DNA of 57,622 bases from Ruminococcus sp. (GCF_024692365.1 NZ_JAILMR010000027.1:1-57622), one strand, 5' to 3'; counted from the stretch's first letter, positions 8,386 to 17,766 are shown. The notes: a model not told the origin generated them from the letters alone. A program made the numbers and translations.

Positions 8386-9879
8386 ATGTTTTACAGAAGT
8401 ACAAGAAACAGCGGTGTAAATGTTACATCGGCACAGGCGATAGCACAGGGCATTTCCGAGGACGGCGGTCTGTTCGTTCCCTCCGAGATACCTTCCATTT
8501 CAATGGACGATATCAAGAAGCTGGGAGATATGACCTATGCAGAGAGAGCTTTCTTTGTTTTCTCAAAGTTCCTTACCGATTACACAGAGGCTGAGATCCG
8601 CTACTGTGTTGAAGGCGCATACAATACCAAGAACTTTGATACCGAGAATATCGCAGAACTTGCGCACCTGTTCGACGGCACTTATATGCTGGAACTGTGG
8701 CACGGTCCTACCTGCGCATTCAAGGATATGGCTCTCCAGATACTGCCTTATCTTCTGACAACAGCAACCAAGAAGATAAATCTTGACAAGAAGGTAGTTA
8801 TCCTCGTTGCTACTTCGGGTGACACAGGCAAGGCTGCACTTGAAGGCTTCAAGGACGTTCCCGGCACCGAAATACTGGTATTCTATCCTGATAACGGCGT
8901 ATCAGCAATGCAGAAGAAGCAGATGACCACTCAGGAGGGTCAGAACGTAGGCGTTTGCGCTATCAAGGGCAACTTCGACGATGCACAGAACGGCGTTAAG
9001 GCTATCTTCACAAACAAGGAGATCGGCGAAAAGCTGGCTGAGAACGGCATGATGTTCTCCTCTGCAAACTCCATCAACTGGGGCAGACTTGCACCTCAGA
9101 TCATCTACTATGTATCCAGCTACGCACAGCTGCTGAAGGACGGCGAGATCAACGAGGGCGACAAGATCAACATAGTTGTTCCCACAGGTAACTTCGGTAA
9201 CATTCTGGCAGGCTACTATGCAAAGAAGATGGGTATCCCCGTAAACAAGCTGATCTGCGCTTCAAACTCCAACAACGTTCTTACAGATTTCATCAAGACA
9301 GGCGTATATGACAGAAACAGACAGTTCTATGCAACTATCTCACCTTCTATGGATATCCTGATCTCTTCCAACCTTGAAAGACTTCTCTACCACCTCAGCG
9401 GCGAAGACGATGCACAGATCAGAGAGTGGTTCGGCAAGCTGGCAAGCGAGGGCAGATATGAGGTGACTGATGCAGTCAAGGCAGTTCTCGCTGATGAGTT
9501 CTATGCAGGCTGCTGCGACGATGCTAAGACCAAGGCTACCATCAAGGAGTATTACGACAAGTATTCCTACACCTGCGATACTCATACCGCAGTTGCAGTT
9601 TCCGTTTATGAGGAGTACGTAAAGGCAACAGGCGATAAGACCAAGACTGTTATCGCTTCTACCGCAAGCCCCTACAAGTTCTCGGGTTCTGTACTCAGCG
9701 CACTGGGCAAGGATACAGGCAGCGACGAGTTCACACTCGTTGAGGAACTGGGCGAAGCTTCGGGTATGCCCGTACCTGCTTCTCTGGCATCTCTGAAGAA
9801 CAAGGAGATCCGCTTCTCTGAAGTCATCGCAAAGGACGAGATGAAGGACTTCGTATTCAAGGCACTGAATGTAAAATAA
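8386..9879 (+). CDS. thrC: Threonine synthase
   Basis: The 497-residue enzyme converts O-phosphohomoserine to threonine with pyridoxal phosphate. The N-terminal YRSTRN and ISEDGGLFVP, the PLP-lysine segment GPTCAFKDMALQ, the phosphate loop ATSGDTGKAALEGF and the later PTGNFGNILAGYYAKKMG are all visible. Its length fits the longer fungal and clostridial type. The ribosome site is a modest GAAGGG about ten bases upstream. Codon use is strongly biased toward C- or G-ending codons such as AAG and ATC, suggesting high expression. Confidence 0.96.
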   Translation: MFYRSTRNSGVNVTSAQAIAQGISEDGGLFVPSEIPSISMDDIKKLGDMTYAERAFFVFSKFLTDYTEAEIRYCVEGAYNTKNFDTENIAELAHLFDGTYMLELWHGPTCAFKDMALQILPYLLTTATKKINLDKKVVILVATSGDTGKAALEGFKDVPGTEILVFYPDNGVSAMQKKQMTTQEGQNVGVCAIKGNFDDAQNGVKAIFTNKEIGEKLAENGMMFSSANSINWGRLAPQIIYYVSSYAQLLKDGEINEGDKINIVVPTGNFGNILAGYYAKKMGIPVNKLICASNSNNVLTDFIKTGVYDRNRQFYATISPSMDILISSNLERLLYHLSGEDDAQIREWFGKLASEGRYEVTDAVKAVLADEFYAGCCDDAKTKATIKEYYDKYSYTCDTHTAVAVSVYEEYVKATGDKTKTVIASTASPYKFSGSVLSALGKDTGSDEFTLVEELGEASGMPVPASLASLKNKEIRFSEVIAKDEMKDFVFKALNVK

Positions 9880-9885
9880 TATGTA

Positions 9886-9899
9886 CCGCCCGAGGGCGG
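9886..9899. terminator. Weak hairpin between convergent genes
   Basis: CCGCC and GGCGG form a 5-bp stem around CGAG just after thrC and just before the end of the convergent small gene. There is no T-run on either side, so it may only slow transcription or protect the RNA ends. Confidence 0.25.
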
Positions 9900-9905
9900 C
9901 ACAGT

Positions 9906-10079
9906 TCAGTGGCAGCCATCGCAGGGCTTGAAAGTCTTGCAGATGGTCTCGTCACAGCAGTTCGGGTCGGAACAGGTGCTGCACACCTGTATGCTGTCTG
10001 CGGTGCATTCGCAGCCCTTGTGGTTGTGGACACAGTTTTCAACATCGCAGCAGATACCGCTGATCTTATTCTTATCCAT
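9906..10079 (-). CDS. Small 12-cysteine protein, DUF1540-like
   Basis: This 57-residue ORF starts at ATG 10079 with an excellent AAGGAGTG ribosome site eight bases upstream and ends at 9906. It contains 12 cysteines and several histidines in pairs and CxC/CxxC patterns (GICCDVENC, GCECTAD, CSTCSDPNCC, CKTFKPC), which suggests a small metal-binding domain. The layout (CxVxNC, then GC-C-A--I-V, then -C-TF) resembles DUF1540 proteins, widespread in clostridia and of unknown function. It lies opposite in strand to thrC and the metallophosphoesterase gene, with which it forms a divergent pair. Confidence 0.82.
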   Translation of the reverse strand: MDKNKISGICCDVENCVHNHKGCECTADSIQVCSTCSDPNCCDETICKTFKPCDGCH

Positions 10080-10171
10080 TTTGTATCACTCCTTTTCGTC
10101 TTATGAAAATAGTTTTCACGGAACGATGGCTGATATTACAGGAAATATATACCAATAGACAGGAGCGAGAT

Positions 10172-10882
10172 ATGAAGCTTTATACGATAGCCGACCTGCA
10201 TCTTTCCTTTGGGGTCGATAAGCCGATGAATATTTTCGGCGGCTGGAACGACCATGTGCAGAGGCTGGAAAAGAACTGGCAGGATAAGATATGTCCCGAT
10301 GATATAGTAGTTCTCCCCGGGGATCTCTCCTGGGGAATGAATTTTGAACAGACCGAAAAGGATCTTGCGTTTCTTGACAGTCTGAACGGCACCAAGATAA
10401 TATCCAAAGGCAATCATGATTACTGGTGGAACACCGTATCGAAAATGCAGAAGTTCTTCGATGAAAAAGGCTTCAAAAGCCTGAACATACTTCATCTGAA
10501 CCACTATCAGTTCGGCAGTATCGGCATATGCGGCACCCGCGGCTGGGTAAATGATAATTCAGAACCCGCAAGCGCAAAGGTAATAGCCCGCGAAGCCATA
10601 AGGCTGGAAATGTCGGTGAAATCTGCAATATCGGCAGGGCTGACACCTGTGGTGTTCCTGCACTATCCGCCTGTATTCGGGGAGAGCAGAAATTTCGAGA
10701 TACTTGATGTACTATATAAGTACGGCGTGAAAAAAGTCTTTTACGGACATCTTCACGGTAAAGCCCACGGCTATGCAGTCAACGGTATGTTTGACGGGAT
10801 AGAGTATCGGCTGATATCAAGTGATTTTTTGCATTTTGACCCATTAGATATCAGTGAAATTGTGCAAAGTGACAATTATTGA
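10172..10882 (+). CDS. Metallophosphoesterase, calcineurin-like
   Basis: The 236-residue protein has all motifs of a two-metal phosphoesterase: ADLHLS (D-x-H), LPGDLSWG (GD), KGNHDYWW (GNHD), FLHYPP and GHLHG (GHxH). Substrate is not predictable; members split phosphodiesters, nucleotides or phosphoproteins. ATG 10172 is chosen because AGGAG lies seven bases upstream; an open frame continues 69 bases further 5' but lacks a ribosome site. Confidence 0.9.
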   Translation: MKLYTIADLHLSFGVDKPMNIFGGWNDHVQRLEKNWQDKICPDDIVVLPGDLSWGMNFEQTEKDLAFLDSLNGTKIISKGNHDYWWNTVSKMQKFFDEKGFKSLNILHLNHYQFGSIGICGTRGWVNDNSEPASAKVIAREAIRLEMSVKSAISAGLTPVVFLHYPPVFGESRNFEILDVLYKYGVKKVFYGHLHGKAHGYAVNGMFDGIEYRLISSDFLHFDPLDISEIVQSDNY

Positions 10883-10890
10883 AAAAGTAC

Positions 10891-10919
10891 TGGAAATACA
10901 GGTAAAAGTGTGCTATAAT
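10891..10919 (+). promoter_or_regulatory. Promoter of tig
   Basis: TGGAAA (10891-10896, 4 of 6) and TATAAT (10914-10919) are spaced by 17 bases, 36 bases before the tig start. Confidence 0.65.
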
Positions 10920-10954
10920 ATTAAAGATATATTTTATTTTGGAGGAATTAGAAA

Positions 10955-12235
10955 ATGAGTTTAAAAGCTACAAATAATGTTGGCACTAACAGCTACGAGC
11001 TGGAGATCGAGATACCCGCAAAGGATTTTGAAGATGCACTTCAGAAGGCATATATGAGAGCAAGAAAGAACATTGCTCTGCCCGGTTTCCGTAAGGGTAA
11101 GGCTCCCAGAAAGCTGATCGAGAAGACCTACGGTGAAGAGGTATTCTTCGAGGACGCTATCAATATCCTTTATGCTCCCGTTGTTAACGGCGCTATCGAT
11201 GAGTCAGGTCTGGATCTGGTTTGCCAGCCTACTATCGAAGTTACCGAGATCAACAAGGAGAACGGCGTTAAGCTGACAGCTAAGTGCACAACCAGACCTG
11301 AAGTAGAAGTTAAGGACTACAAGGGTATAGAGGTTGAGAAAACTGTCAATGCTGTAACTGACGAGGATGTTCAGAAGAAGCTTGACGAGCTGAGAGAGAA
11401 GAACGCAAGAATCGTTACTGTTGACGACAGAGCAGCAGAGAACGGCGATACCGTTAAGATCGACTTCGAGGGCTTCAAGGACGGCGTTGCATTCGACGGC
11501 GGCAAGGCTGAGGACTTCGATCTTGAGCTGGGCAGCGGTCAGTTCATCCCCGGTTTTGAGGATCAGATCGTAGGTCACAGCACAGGCGAAGAGTTCGAGA
11601 TCAACGTTACTTTCCCTGAGGAGTATCAGGTAAAGGATCTGGCTGGCGCTGCAGCTGTATTCAAGATCAACCTCAAGAGCATCTCCAAGAAGGAGCTGCC
11701 TGAGCTGGACGATGATATGGTAAAGGATTCCACAGATTTCGATACTGTTGATGAGTACAAGGCTGACGTTAAGACCAAGCTGGAAGAGGCTGCTGAGAAG
11801 GCTGCTGATACCAAGGTCGAGGGCGATCTCTTTGATAAGGTAATCGAGAACATGACTGCTGAGATCCCTGACGTTATGTACGAGAACAGAGTAAATGAGA
11901 TGATAGCTGAGCTGGAGCAGAGAATGGCTCCTCAGGGTATCTCTCTGGATATGTATATGCAGTTCACAGGTCAGACCATCGAGACCCTCAAGAGAGGCTA
12001 TGCAGAGCAGGCTGAGAAGCAGGTTAAGCTGAGACTGGCTCTTGAGAAGATCGCTGAGGTAGAGAATGTTGAAGTTACCGATGAGGATCTGGAGAACGAG
12101 TTCAAGAACCTGGCTGAGACTTACAGAATGGAAGTTGAGCAGGTTAAGAGCTACATACGCGCAGAAGATCTGAAGAAGGATCTGGCTGTTGGCAAGGCAG
12201 TTGAGATCGTTAAGGATTCTGCTGTTATCAAGTAA
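10955..12235 (+). CDS. tig: Trigger factor
   Basis: The 426-residue ribosome-bound chaperone has three parts: an N-terminal ribosome-binding domain with LPGFRKGKAPRKLIEKTYG (about residues 43-61), an FKBP-type prolyl isomerase domain (about 160-245; GDTVKIDFEGF and GSGQFIPGFEDQIVG), and a helical C-terminal chaperone domain. It guides folding of nascent chains at the exit tunnel. GGAGG lies nine bases before ATG. The order tig-clpP-clpX is conserved in Firmicutes and links folding to proteolysis. Codon bias is very strong. Confidence 0.97.
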   Translation: MSLKATNNVGTNSYELEIEIPAKDFEDALQKAYMRARKNIALPGFRKGKAPRKLIEKTYGEEVFFEDAINILYAPVVNGAIDESGLDLVCQPTIEVTEINKENGVKLTAKCTTRPEVEVKDYKGIEVEKTVNAVTDEDVQKKLDELREKNARIVTVDDRAAENGDTVKIDFEGFKDGVAFDGGKAEDFDLELGSGQFIPGFEDQIVGHSTGEEFEINVTFPEEYQVKDLAGAAAVFKINLKSISKKELPELDDDMVKDSTDFDTVDEYKADVKTKLEEAAEKAADTKVEGDLFDKVIENMTAEIPDVMYENRVNEMIAELEQRMAPQGISLDMYMQFTGQTIETLKRGYAEQAEKQVKLRLALEKIAEVENVEVTDEDLENEFKNLAETYRMEVEQVKSYIRAEDLKKDLAVGKAVEIVKDSAVIK

Positions 12236-12247
12236 GAAAAAAACATA

Positions 12248-12287
12248 TCGCCTGCACTCGTCGGGGTATCCCGACCTTTGCGGGCGA
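12248..12287 (+). promoter_or_regulatory. Two-part hairpin between tig and clpP
   Basis: An outer stem TCGCCTGCA/TGCGGGCGA (one U-G pair) encloses an inner GTCGGG/CCCGAC stem with loop GTAT. No T-run follows, so it is more likely an RNA stability or processing element than a terminator. No clear promoter is visible for clpP, so clpP probably depends on read-through from tig. Confidence 0.4.
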
Positions 12288-12316
12288 ATACTTATATTTG
12301 TTTAGGAGGCATTACA

Positions 12317-12907
12317 ATGGCACTTGTACCTTATGTAGTAGAACAGACCAGCAGGGGAGAGAGAAGTTTTGATATATTCTCCCGTTTGCTGAACGACAGG
12401 ATAATCATGCTATGCGAGGCCATAGACGATCATGTTGCCAGCCTTGTGATCTCACAGCTGCTTTATCTTGAAAGCCAGGATCCCGAGAAAGATATCGATC
12501 TGTATATCAACAGCCCCGGAGGTTCCGTAACTGCAGGGATGGCTATCTATGATACCATACAGTATATCAGATGCGATGTTAATACCATCTGCATCGGTAT
12601 GGCAGCATCGATGGGTGCCTTCCTGCTTTCGAGTGGCACCAAGGGCAAGAGATTCTCGCTGCCCAACAGTGAGATCATGATACACCAGCCTCTTATCGGC
12701 GGCGGCGGAATTTCGGGACAGTGTACCGATGTAAAGATTCACTCCGATCACCTGGTCGCTACCAGAGAAAAGCTCAACAGGATACTTGCTGAGAATTCAG
12801 GCAAGAGCATTGAACAGATCGCGATCGATACCGAGCGTGACAATTACCTCACAGCTCAGGAAGCAATGGAGTACGGACTGATCGACAAAGTTATCACTAA
12901 AAGGTAG
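12317..12907 (+). CDS. clpP: ATP-dependent Clp protease proteolytic subunit
   Basis: The 196-residue serine protease forms a double-heptamer chamber that degrades proteins fed by ClpX. The catalytic serine is S98 in [11 protein letters not shown] and the histidine is H123 in MIHQPL; the aspartate lies near residue 172. The N-terminal segment [18 protein letters not shown] and [18 protein letters not shown] match the family closely. AGGAGG lies eight bases upstream of ATG. clpX follows after 11 bases. Confidence 0.97.
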   Translation: MALVPYVVEQTSRGERSFDIFSRLLNDRIIMLCEAIDDHVASLVISQLLYLESQDPEKDIDLYINSPGGSVTAGMAIYDTIQYIRCDVNTICIGMAASMGAFLLSSGTKGKRFSLPNSEIMIHQPLIGGGGISGQCTDVKIHSDHLVATREKLNRILAENSGKSIEQIAIDTERDNYLTAQEAMEYGLIDKVITKR

Positions 12908-12918
12908 GTTAGATCTTA

Positions 12919-14187
12919 ATGGCTAATGATACTATGAAAAAATGTCTTTTCTGCGGTAAGCCTGAAAACAAAGTCAGGAATATGTTCTCTGCGGGTAATA
13001 ACCATATCTGCGATGAATGTGTTCTTTTCTGCTATGATATCCTTGAAGAGCAGGGCGGCGTAGCTCCCAGAGCTAAGGTTACCGAAAAGAAAAAGAAGGC
13101 AGCTGATAACGGCGGTATCACTCTTAAAAAGCCTGCCGAGATCAAGGCTGTACTTGACGAATATGTTATCGGTCAGGACGACGCTAAGATAGCGCTGTCC
13201 GTGGCTGTTTACAATCACTATAAGCGTATACTGACCCTTGAGGACGATACTGACGACGTTGAGATCCAGAAGAGTAATGTTCTGCTGCTTGGACCCACAG
13301 GTACAGGCAAGACACTTCTTGCGCAGACACTTGCCAGACTTTTGAACGTTCCTTTCGCTATCGCTGACGCTACCACACTTACCGAAGCAGGTTACGTGGG
13401 CGACGACGTTGAGAACGTGCTGACACGTCTGATACAGGCTGCAAACTACAACGTTGAGGAAGCTTCCCACGGTATCATCTATATCGACGAGATCGATAAG
13501 ATCGCCAGAAAGTCCGAGAATACCTCTATTACAAGAGATGTAAGCGGTGAAGGCGTTCAGCAGGCTCTGCTGAAGATCGTCGAGGGTACAGTATCCAACG
13601 TTCCTCCTCAGGGCGGAAGAAAGCATCCTCATCAGGAGTTTATCCAGATAGATACCAAGAATATCCTGTTCATCTGCGGCGGCGCATTTGACGGTCTTGA
13701 AGCTGTTATCAAGAAGCGTACAGACTCTTCGTCTATGGGCTTCGGCGGCAAGGTAAAGGATAAGAGCTCCGATTATAATATACTCAAAAAGGTCGTTCCT
13801 CACGATCTGGTAAAATTCGGCATTGTGCCCGAGCTTGTTGGTCGTTTGCCTGTTATCACTGTGCTTGACGAACTTGATGAGCCCGCACTTTGCAGAATAC
13901 TCACCGAGCCTAAGAACTCGCTTATCAAGCAGTACACCAAGCTCTTTGAGTTTGATAATATCGACTTCGAGGTTACTCCCGAAGCACTCACCGAGATCGC
14001 TAAGGTTACTATCGAGCAGAAAACAGGCGCAAGAGGTTTGCGAGCAGTTGTTGAGAGCATTCTCACAAAGCTCATGTTCGACGCTCCCTCCGACTCCAGC
14101 ATCACAGGTATCAAAATTACCGCTGAGTGCGTAAGAGGCGAGGCAGAACCCGAGATCACCAGAGGTCAGGAAAAAGACGTGGTTTGA
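12919..14187 (+). CDS. clpX: ClpX ATPase subunit of Clp protease
   Basis: The 422-residue AAA+ unfoldase starts with a four-cysteine zinc domain ([12 protein letters not shown] and CDECV). It then has Walker [16 protein letters not shown], Walker [12 protein letters not shown], a pore loop GYVGDDV and the RKHPHQ RKH loop. The ClpP-contact loop region (IGF in many species) reads near the SSMGFGGKV segment. It recognises tagged proteins and threads them into ClpP. It is co-transcribed with clpP and ends at a strong terminator. Confidence 0.97.
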   Translation: MANDTMKKCLFCGKPENKVRNMFSAGNNHICDECVLFCYDILEEQGGVAPRAKVTEKKKKAADNGGITLKKPAEIKAVLDEYVIGQDDAKIALSVAVYNHYKRILTLEDDTDDVEIQKSNVLLLGPTGTGKTLLAQTLARLLNVPFAIADATTLTEAGYVGDDVENVLTRLIQAANYNVEEASHGIIYIDEIDKIARKSENTSITRDVSGEGVQQALLKIVEGTVSNVPPQGGRKHPHQEFIQIDTKNILFICGGAFDGLEAVIKKRTDSSSMGFGGKVKDKSSDYNILKKVVPHDLVKFGIVPELVGRLPVITVLDELDEPALCRILTEPKNSLIKQYTKLFEFDNIDFEVTPEALTEIAKVTIEQKTGARGLRAVVESILTKLMFDAPSDSSITGIKITAECVRGEAEPEITRGQEKDVV

Positions 14188-14206
14188 TATTTTGAGCAAA
14201 TAAATG

Positions 14207-14240
14207 ATCCCGAAAGCAGTTGACGCTTTCGGGATTTTTA
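14207..14240 (+). terminator. Terminator of the tig-clpP-clpX operon
   Basis: An 11-bp perfect stem (14207-14217 with 14225-14235) with a 7-nt loop is followed by TTTTTA. Confidence 0.85.
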
Positions 14241-14241
14241 G

Positions 14242-14739
14242 TTAATTGAAATTTCTGTTCCCCTGAATTTCGGCAAGTTTATCGAAGAATCTGGTCATAG
14301 CTACTGTCTGATCGGTTATCTGTGAGCGGTCGATCTCCATTTCAAAGGATATGCCGTTTTTGAAACCGCATTCGCTGTTCTTGAACTTTCCTCTGACAGT
14401 GCATCTGCCCGATTCATCAAAGGTGAAAACAAGTTCGCTTCGGCAGATATCGCCGTAGTTCCTAAGCACGGCTTTGGCATTCCTGCCGAAATGTATATCC
14501 CATGCGGTATCGAGGTCGTAGTTAAAATAATACAGATTTCCGATGGTGAGGTCGATGTCAAAACAGCAGTTCATACCTCTGCATTTGTATATGGCTCTGA
14601 AGATTCCCGAAAGACCGTTGTTTTGTATCGAATGTTCGGTCTGTCCCTCGTCAAACCTGTCAAAGAAAATCTTGAAACTTTCGTCGCTGTCACCTATATC
14701 TATCATCGTGCATGGAAGTTTGATAATATCAATGTTCAT
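14242..14739 (-). CDS. Hypothetical protein, about 165 residues
   Basis: I do not recognise this family. The protein is acidic, cysteine-containing (CRGMNCCFDID) and has alternating beta-strand-like segments with no signal peptide or membrane segment, so it is likely cytoplasmic. The start ATG 14739 is supported by AAGGAGG 12 bases upstream, a slightly long spacing; the frame is open a further 63 bases. It lies downstream of an alpha/beta hydrolase on the same strand, separated by a terminator, so it may have its own promoter. Confidence 0.65.
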   Translation of the reverse strand: MNIDIIKLPCTMIDIGDSDESFKIFFDRFDEGQTEHSIQNNGLSGIFRAIYKCRGMNCCFDIDLTIGNLYYFNYDLDTAWDIHFGRNAKAVLRNYGDICRSELVFTFDESGRCTVRGKFKNSECGFKNGISFEMEIDRSQITDQTVAMTRFFDKLAEIQGNRNFN

Positions 14740-14776
14740 TGTGCTGACCGCCTCCTTATTTAGTGTTTGTTCTGAC

Positions 14777-14807
14777 AAAAAAACGCCGCAGTACCAGACC
14801 ACGGCGC
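14777..14807 (-). terminator. Terminator of the alpha/beta hydrolase gene
   Basis: Read on the - strand, an 8-bp stem CGCCGTGG/CTGCGGCG (two wobble pairs) with loop TCTGGTA is followed by seven Ts. Confidence 0.75.
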
Positions 14808-14835
14808 ATTATCCTATAATATCGCAGACCTCTGC

Positions 14836-15639
14836 TTAATCCTCATCGTCATTGTTTCTGTTGCAGATAGCCCTGATTACGCGGAGATAATCGTCGGTCT
14901 TTCTTACCGAGTAAGTAAGATGACCCTCGCCCCTCAGCGTCTTGAAGTTCGCAGAAGGATAAGCCTCGATCAGGTGCTTGAAGCACGATTTGAAGTTCTT
15001 CTCATCCGAAGCATAAACAAAGAAGATGTTCTCCTGCATCTCATCAGGCAGGTAAGGGAAGTTGAATGTGTACCTAGCCTCGGTCTCGTTCTTGATGCTG
15101 CTGTCAGTGATAACAGGGGCAGTCTTGACCATTGACTCGATAACAGGGCGCATAGTCTGGGTGTCGTCCTTTGTGAACTGGTCAACGGATTTCCAGTTGA
15201 CAACTTCATCAACACTCTGGTTCTTCATCTTGTTCATCATGGACTTGTGCTTGAAGTTCATGATAGCCTTATAAAGCTTAGGCTGTTTCAGGAAAGTACC
15301 GCCGTCAAAGAATGCGGATTCGATAGTGATATGCTGTTTAAGACATTGTGCTATCAGCACCATGCCTATCTCAGCACCCATAGCCTGTCCGTAGATAAGG
15401 CAGATATCACCGATGCCGTTTTCTTTGAGGTAGCCGACAATCTCCTTAGCTTCCTGCTGACTGTCGGTGAAGTCCTCACTGCCCTCGTAGTGACCGTTGT
15501 ATTCGGGAACGATTATGTAATAATCGTTCGTCAGTTCTTCATAAAGATAGGACAAAGAATCCGCAGAACAGAAAGAACTTGTAAGCATGATTATTATTGG
15601 ATTGCTTCTGTTGCCATAGGTATTAAATCGCATATTCAT
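14836..15639 (-). CDS. Alpha/beta hydrolase fold protein lacking the nucleophile serine
   Basis: The 267-residue protein has the layout of an alpha/beta hydrolase: an N-terminal strand with IIIMLTSSFCSADS (oxyanion region), VPEYNGHYEGS, a nucleophile elbow, a lid region rich in Lys and Met (KHKSMMNKMKNQS), a late acid strand (FFVYASDEKNF) and a histidine in GEGHLTYS. The elbow reads IYGQAMGAEIG, where GxSxG is expected, so alanine (codon GCT) replaces serine. It may be a non-catalytic member or use other chemistry. There is no signal peptide. GGAGGAGA precedes ATG, and a strong promoter lies about 80 bases upstream. Confidence 0.8.
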   Translation of the reverse strand: MNMRFNTYGNRSNPIIIMLTSSFCSADSLSYLYEELTNDYYIIVPEYNGHYEGSEDFTDSQQEAKEIVGYLKENGIGDICLIYGQAMGAEIGMVLIAQCLKQHITIESAFFDGGTFLKQPKLYKAIMNFKHKSMMNKMKNQSVDEVVNWKSVDQFTKDDTQTMRPVIESMVKTAPVITDSSIKNETEARYTFNFPYLPDEMQENIFFVYASDEKNFKSCFKHLIEAYPSANFKTLRGEGHLTYSVRKTDDYLRVIRAICNRNNDDED

Positions 15640-15719
15640 TCTCCTCCATAATAGTATAATTTTTTAGCTTATTTATATGTTATAAAAATGAAGAAATAAT
15701 CAAACTATATGTTGTATAT

Positions 15720-15748
15720 ATTATACCATAAAAACACAGATTAGTCAA
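15720..15748 (-). promoter_or_regulatory. Promoter of the alpha/beta hydrolase gene
   Basis: On the - strand TTGACT (15748-15743) and TATAAT (15725-15720) are 17 bases apart, with an extended -10 TGG. The rest of the 372-base gap (15640-16011) is AT-rich and holds the opposite-strand promoter near 15955 but no gene that I can see. Confidence 0.85.
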
Positions 15749-15931
15749 TCACTAGGAAGAAATTTTATAAATTTTTGGGCAATATTTTTTTATCCGATGA
15801 CGAGCTTCTTTCATAAATTTATAATTGCTAAAAGTACGCATAATCGCAGTTTTGGGGATTTTTGTTAATTGTAGGTCAGAAATGTATTAGTAATTGATAT
15901 AATTAATTACAATAAAATTTTCAAAAATATA

Positions 15932-15960
15932 TTTAAGATTTTTTGAGGATATGTTATAAT
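15932..15960 (+). promoter_or_regulatory. Extended -10 promoter of the diguanylate cyclase gene
   Basis: TGTTATAAT ends at 15960 (TG-N-TATAAT extended -10); the -35 position TTTAAG is weak. It lies 51 bases before the start codon at 16012. Confidence 0.65.
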
Positions 15961-16011
15961 ACATAATGGATAAAACTAATTTCAAATTCTGTCCGCAAAG
16001 GAGAGTACCCT

Positions 16012-17640
16012 ATGAAATTTCTGGAAAAGAGGTATATCGGACTATATCTTTTCGGCATAATGATAATAGTGCTGATACTTGCTTTTTCTATCGATAAAGA
16101 TGTTCCAGTGGGTAAAGAGTATAATGTTAAAAAAGTTGATGCTGAATGGACTTATGAGCGTTCAAAGACTGAGGACGATAATGGAAAAAGTATCATGCGT
16201 CTTGTAATGAGCTGTCCTGTCAGCGATGATATAAATGGTAAGGTACTGTCTTTCAAGACCTATGACTCCTATGTTAACGCTTATCTCAGTGATGAGGCGG
16301 GCGTTACCTCGGGAAAGAATGTCTACCATTTTGGTGAAAAACCGTTTTTCGGAGATTCGCCCGGAACTTATACCCACTTTATACATCTGCCCCGCGACGA
16401 AGGTAAATACCTGAACATCGTGGTGGATACCGTGTACAACCATAAATATATGCCAAGTTATCAGGTGTATTCAGCCGAAGAGAACGAGCTGGTGTATTTC
16501 TACCTTAAAAAGGAATTCAAGCTGTCACTGATGAATATCATAATGGTTGTTTTCGGCATACTGCTGATGGTCATACACCTTGTGGGTTCATTCAAAAAGA
16601 TAGACACCCCCGAGACGTTCTCACTGGGTTCGCTGTCGCTGCTTTTTGCGGTATATCTGACGTGTCCGCTGTTTTTCCACCAGTTTATTTGCTGTAACCC
16701 CGTGGCGCAGTACTACATGATATATTTCTCGCTGTATATGCTGCCGCTGGCTGCTATGCTGTACTTTGAGGATATAGTTCCGACCCTGAATATGAAATGG
16801 ATGTTCTACGGCTTTGTAGCACTGGAGTTAGGTCTGTCCGCATTACATTTTACGGGGATAGCTTCCTATACCAGGACGGTTGTAGTATTTACAGCAGCAG
16901 TCGGTTTTTTTGCAATAGTATCAAGTTTGCTGATAATACAGCGTTTCAGGCTGATAGACATTGAATACAGGATAGGTCTGATGTGCCTGCTGGGCTTTGC
17001 ATTTGCAAATGTTGTTTTCTATATGTTCATATCCACCACCGGAGACCAGTCTTTCCTAATCAGGATAGGTTTCATCATCTATCTTGCATTTGAGATAGTC
17101 AACGGTCTGCGAAAGATAATGAACGAAGTTAACCGCGAGCGCGAAACTCAGTTGCTGCATAATCTTGCTTACACCGACCAGCTGACTGGTCTGGGCAACA
17201 GGTACGCGCTTGAAAGAGATGCAGAAGCTATCCCGCTGGAGAGTATCAGCGTTATGTCGATGGATCTCAACCTGCTGAAGACTACCAATGACAGCTTCGG
17301 TCACCTGGGCGGAGATATGCTGCTGGTATCGGCGGCTAAGTGTATGCTGTCGGTGTTCGATAAAGTTTACAGAGTAGGTGGCGATGAGTTCATCGCACTT
17401 CTCAGCGATAAGACGGAAGATGAACTTAAAGAGATCCACGCGACCCTGCACGACATGATGGATAAGATGAACATCGACCGAAGTGAGTACGGCGAGTTCG
17501 CCTATGAAAAGGAGTTCCTGCTGAGTATCGCGGTGGGCTACGCATCATTCACCGAGGGCGACGAGAATTTTGAGCGTATACTGTCCCGTGCAGATAAAGC
17601 AATGTACAATGAAAAAAAGCGTATGCACAGCGGGGTGTAG
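16012..17640 (+). CDS. Membrane diguanylate cyclase (GGDEF)
   Basis: The 542-residue protein has an N-terminal membrane segment (about 8-26), an extracytoplasmic domain (about 30-165), a block of about seven membrane segments (about 172-365) and a C-terminal GGDEF domain. The active-site loop RVGGDEF is intact (G456-F460) and the domain starts with the expected LAYTDQLTGLGNRYAL. It should make c-di-GMP from two GTP at the inner membrane face. The layout resembles 7TM sensor receptors, so the outer domain probably senses a ligand. No inhibitory RxxD site is visible before GGDEF. GGAGAG is the ribosome site. Confidence 0.9.
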   Translation: MKFLEKRYIGLYLFGIMIIVLILAFSIDKDVPVGKEYNVKKVDAEWTYERSKTEDDNGKSIMRLVMSCPVSDDINGKVLSFKTYDSYVNAYLSDEAGVTSGKNVYHFGEKPFFGDSPGTYTHFIHLPRDEGKYLNIVVDTVYNHKYMPSYQVYSAEENELVYFYLKKEFKLSLMNIIMVVFGILLMVIHLVGSFKKIDTPETFSLGSLSLLFAVYLTCPLFFHQFICCNPVAQYYMIYFSLYMLPLAAMLYFEDIVPTLNMKWMFYGFVALELGLSALHFTGIASYTRTVVVFTAAVGFFAIVSSLLIIQRFRLIDIEYRIGLMCLLGFAFANVVFYMFISTTGDQSFLIRIGFIIYLAFEIVNGLRKIMNEVNRERETQLLHNLAYTDQLTGLGNRYALERDAEAIPLESISVMSMDLNLLKTTNDSFGHLGGDMLLVSAAKCMLSVFDKVYRVGGDEFIALLSDKTEDELKEIHATLHDMMDKMNIDRSEYGEFAYEKEFLLSIAVGYASFTEGDENFERILSRADKAMYNEKKRMHSGV

Positions 17641-17718
17641 GTGAGCTGAAGCTTATTTTACAACGTGTATAATTGATGGTTGTATCGATCACTATTATAC
17701 TAATATTATAAAAACGAT

Positions 17719-17766
17719 AATACCGAAGCGTAACAAGAGTTATCAGCTTCGGTATTTAATCTTTTT
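17719..17766 (+). terminator. Terminator of the diguanylate cyclase gene
   Basis: An 11-bp perfect stem (17719-17729 with 17746-17756) with a 16-nt loop is followed by TAATCTTTTT. Confidence 0.7.

Noticed and set aside
12916-14199. A 427-codon open frame on the - strand over clpX
   Set aside because: It is exactly antisense to the conserved clpX gene, has a composition rich in Cys, Leu and Ser typical of a shadow frame, and no ribosome site or family match.
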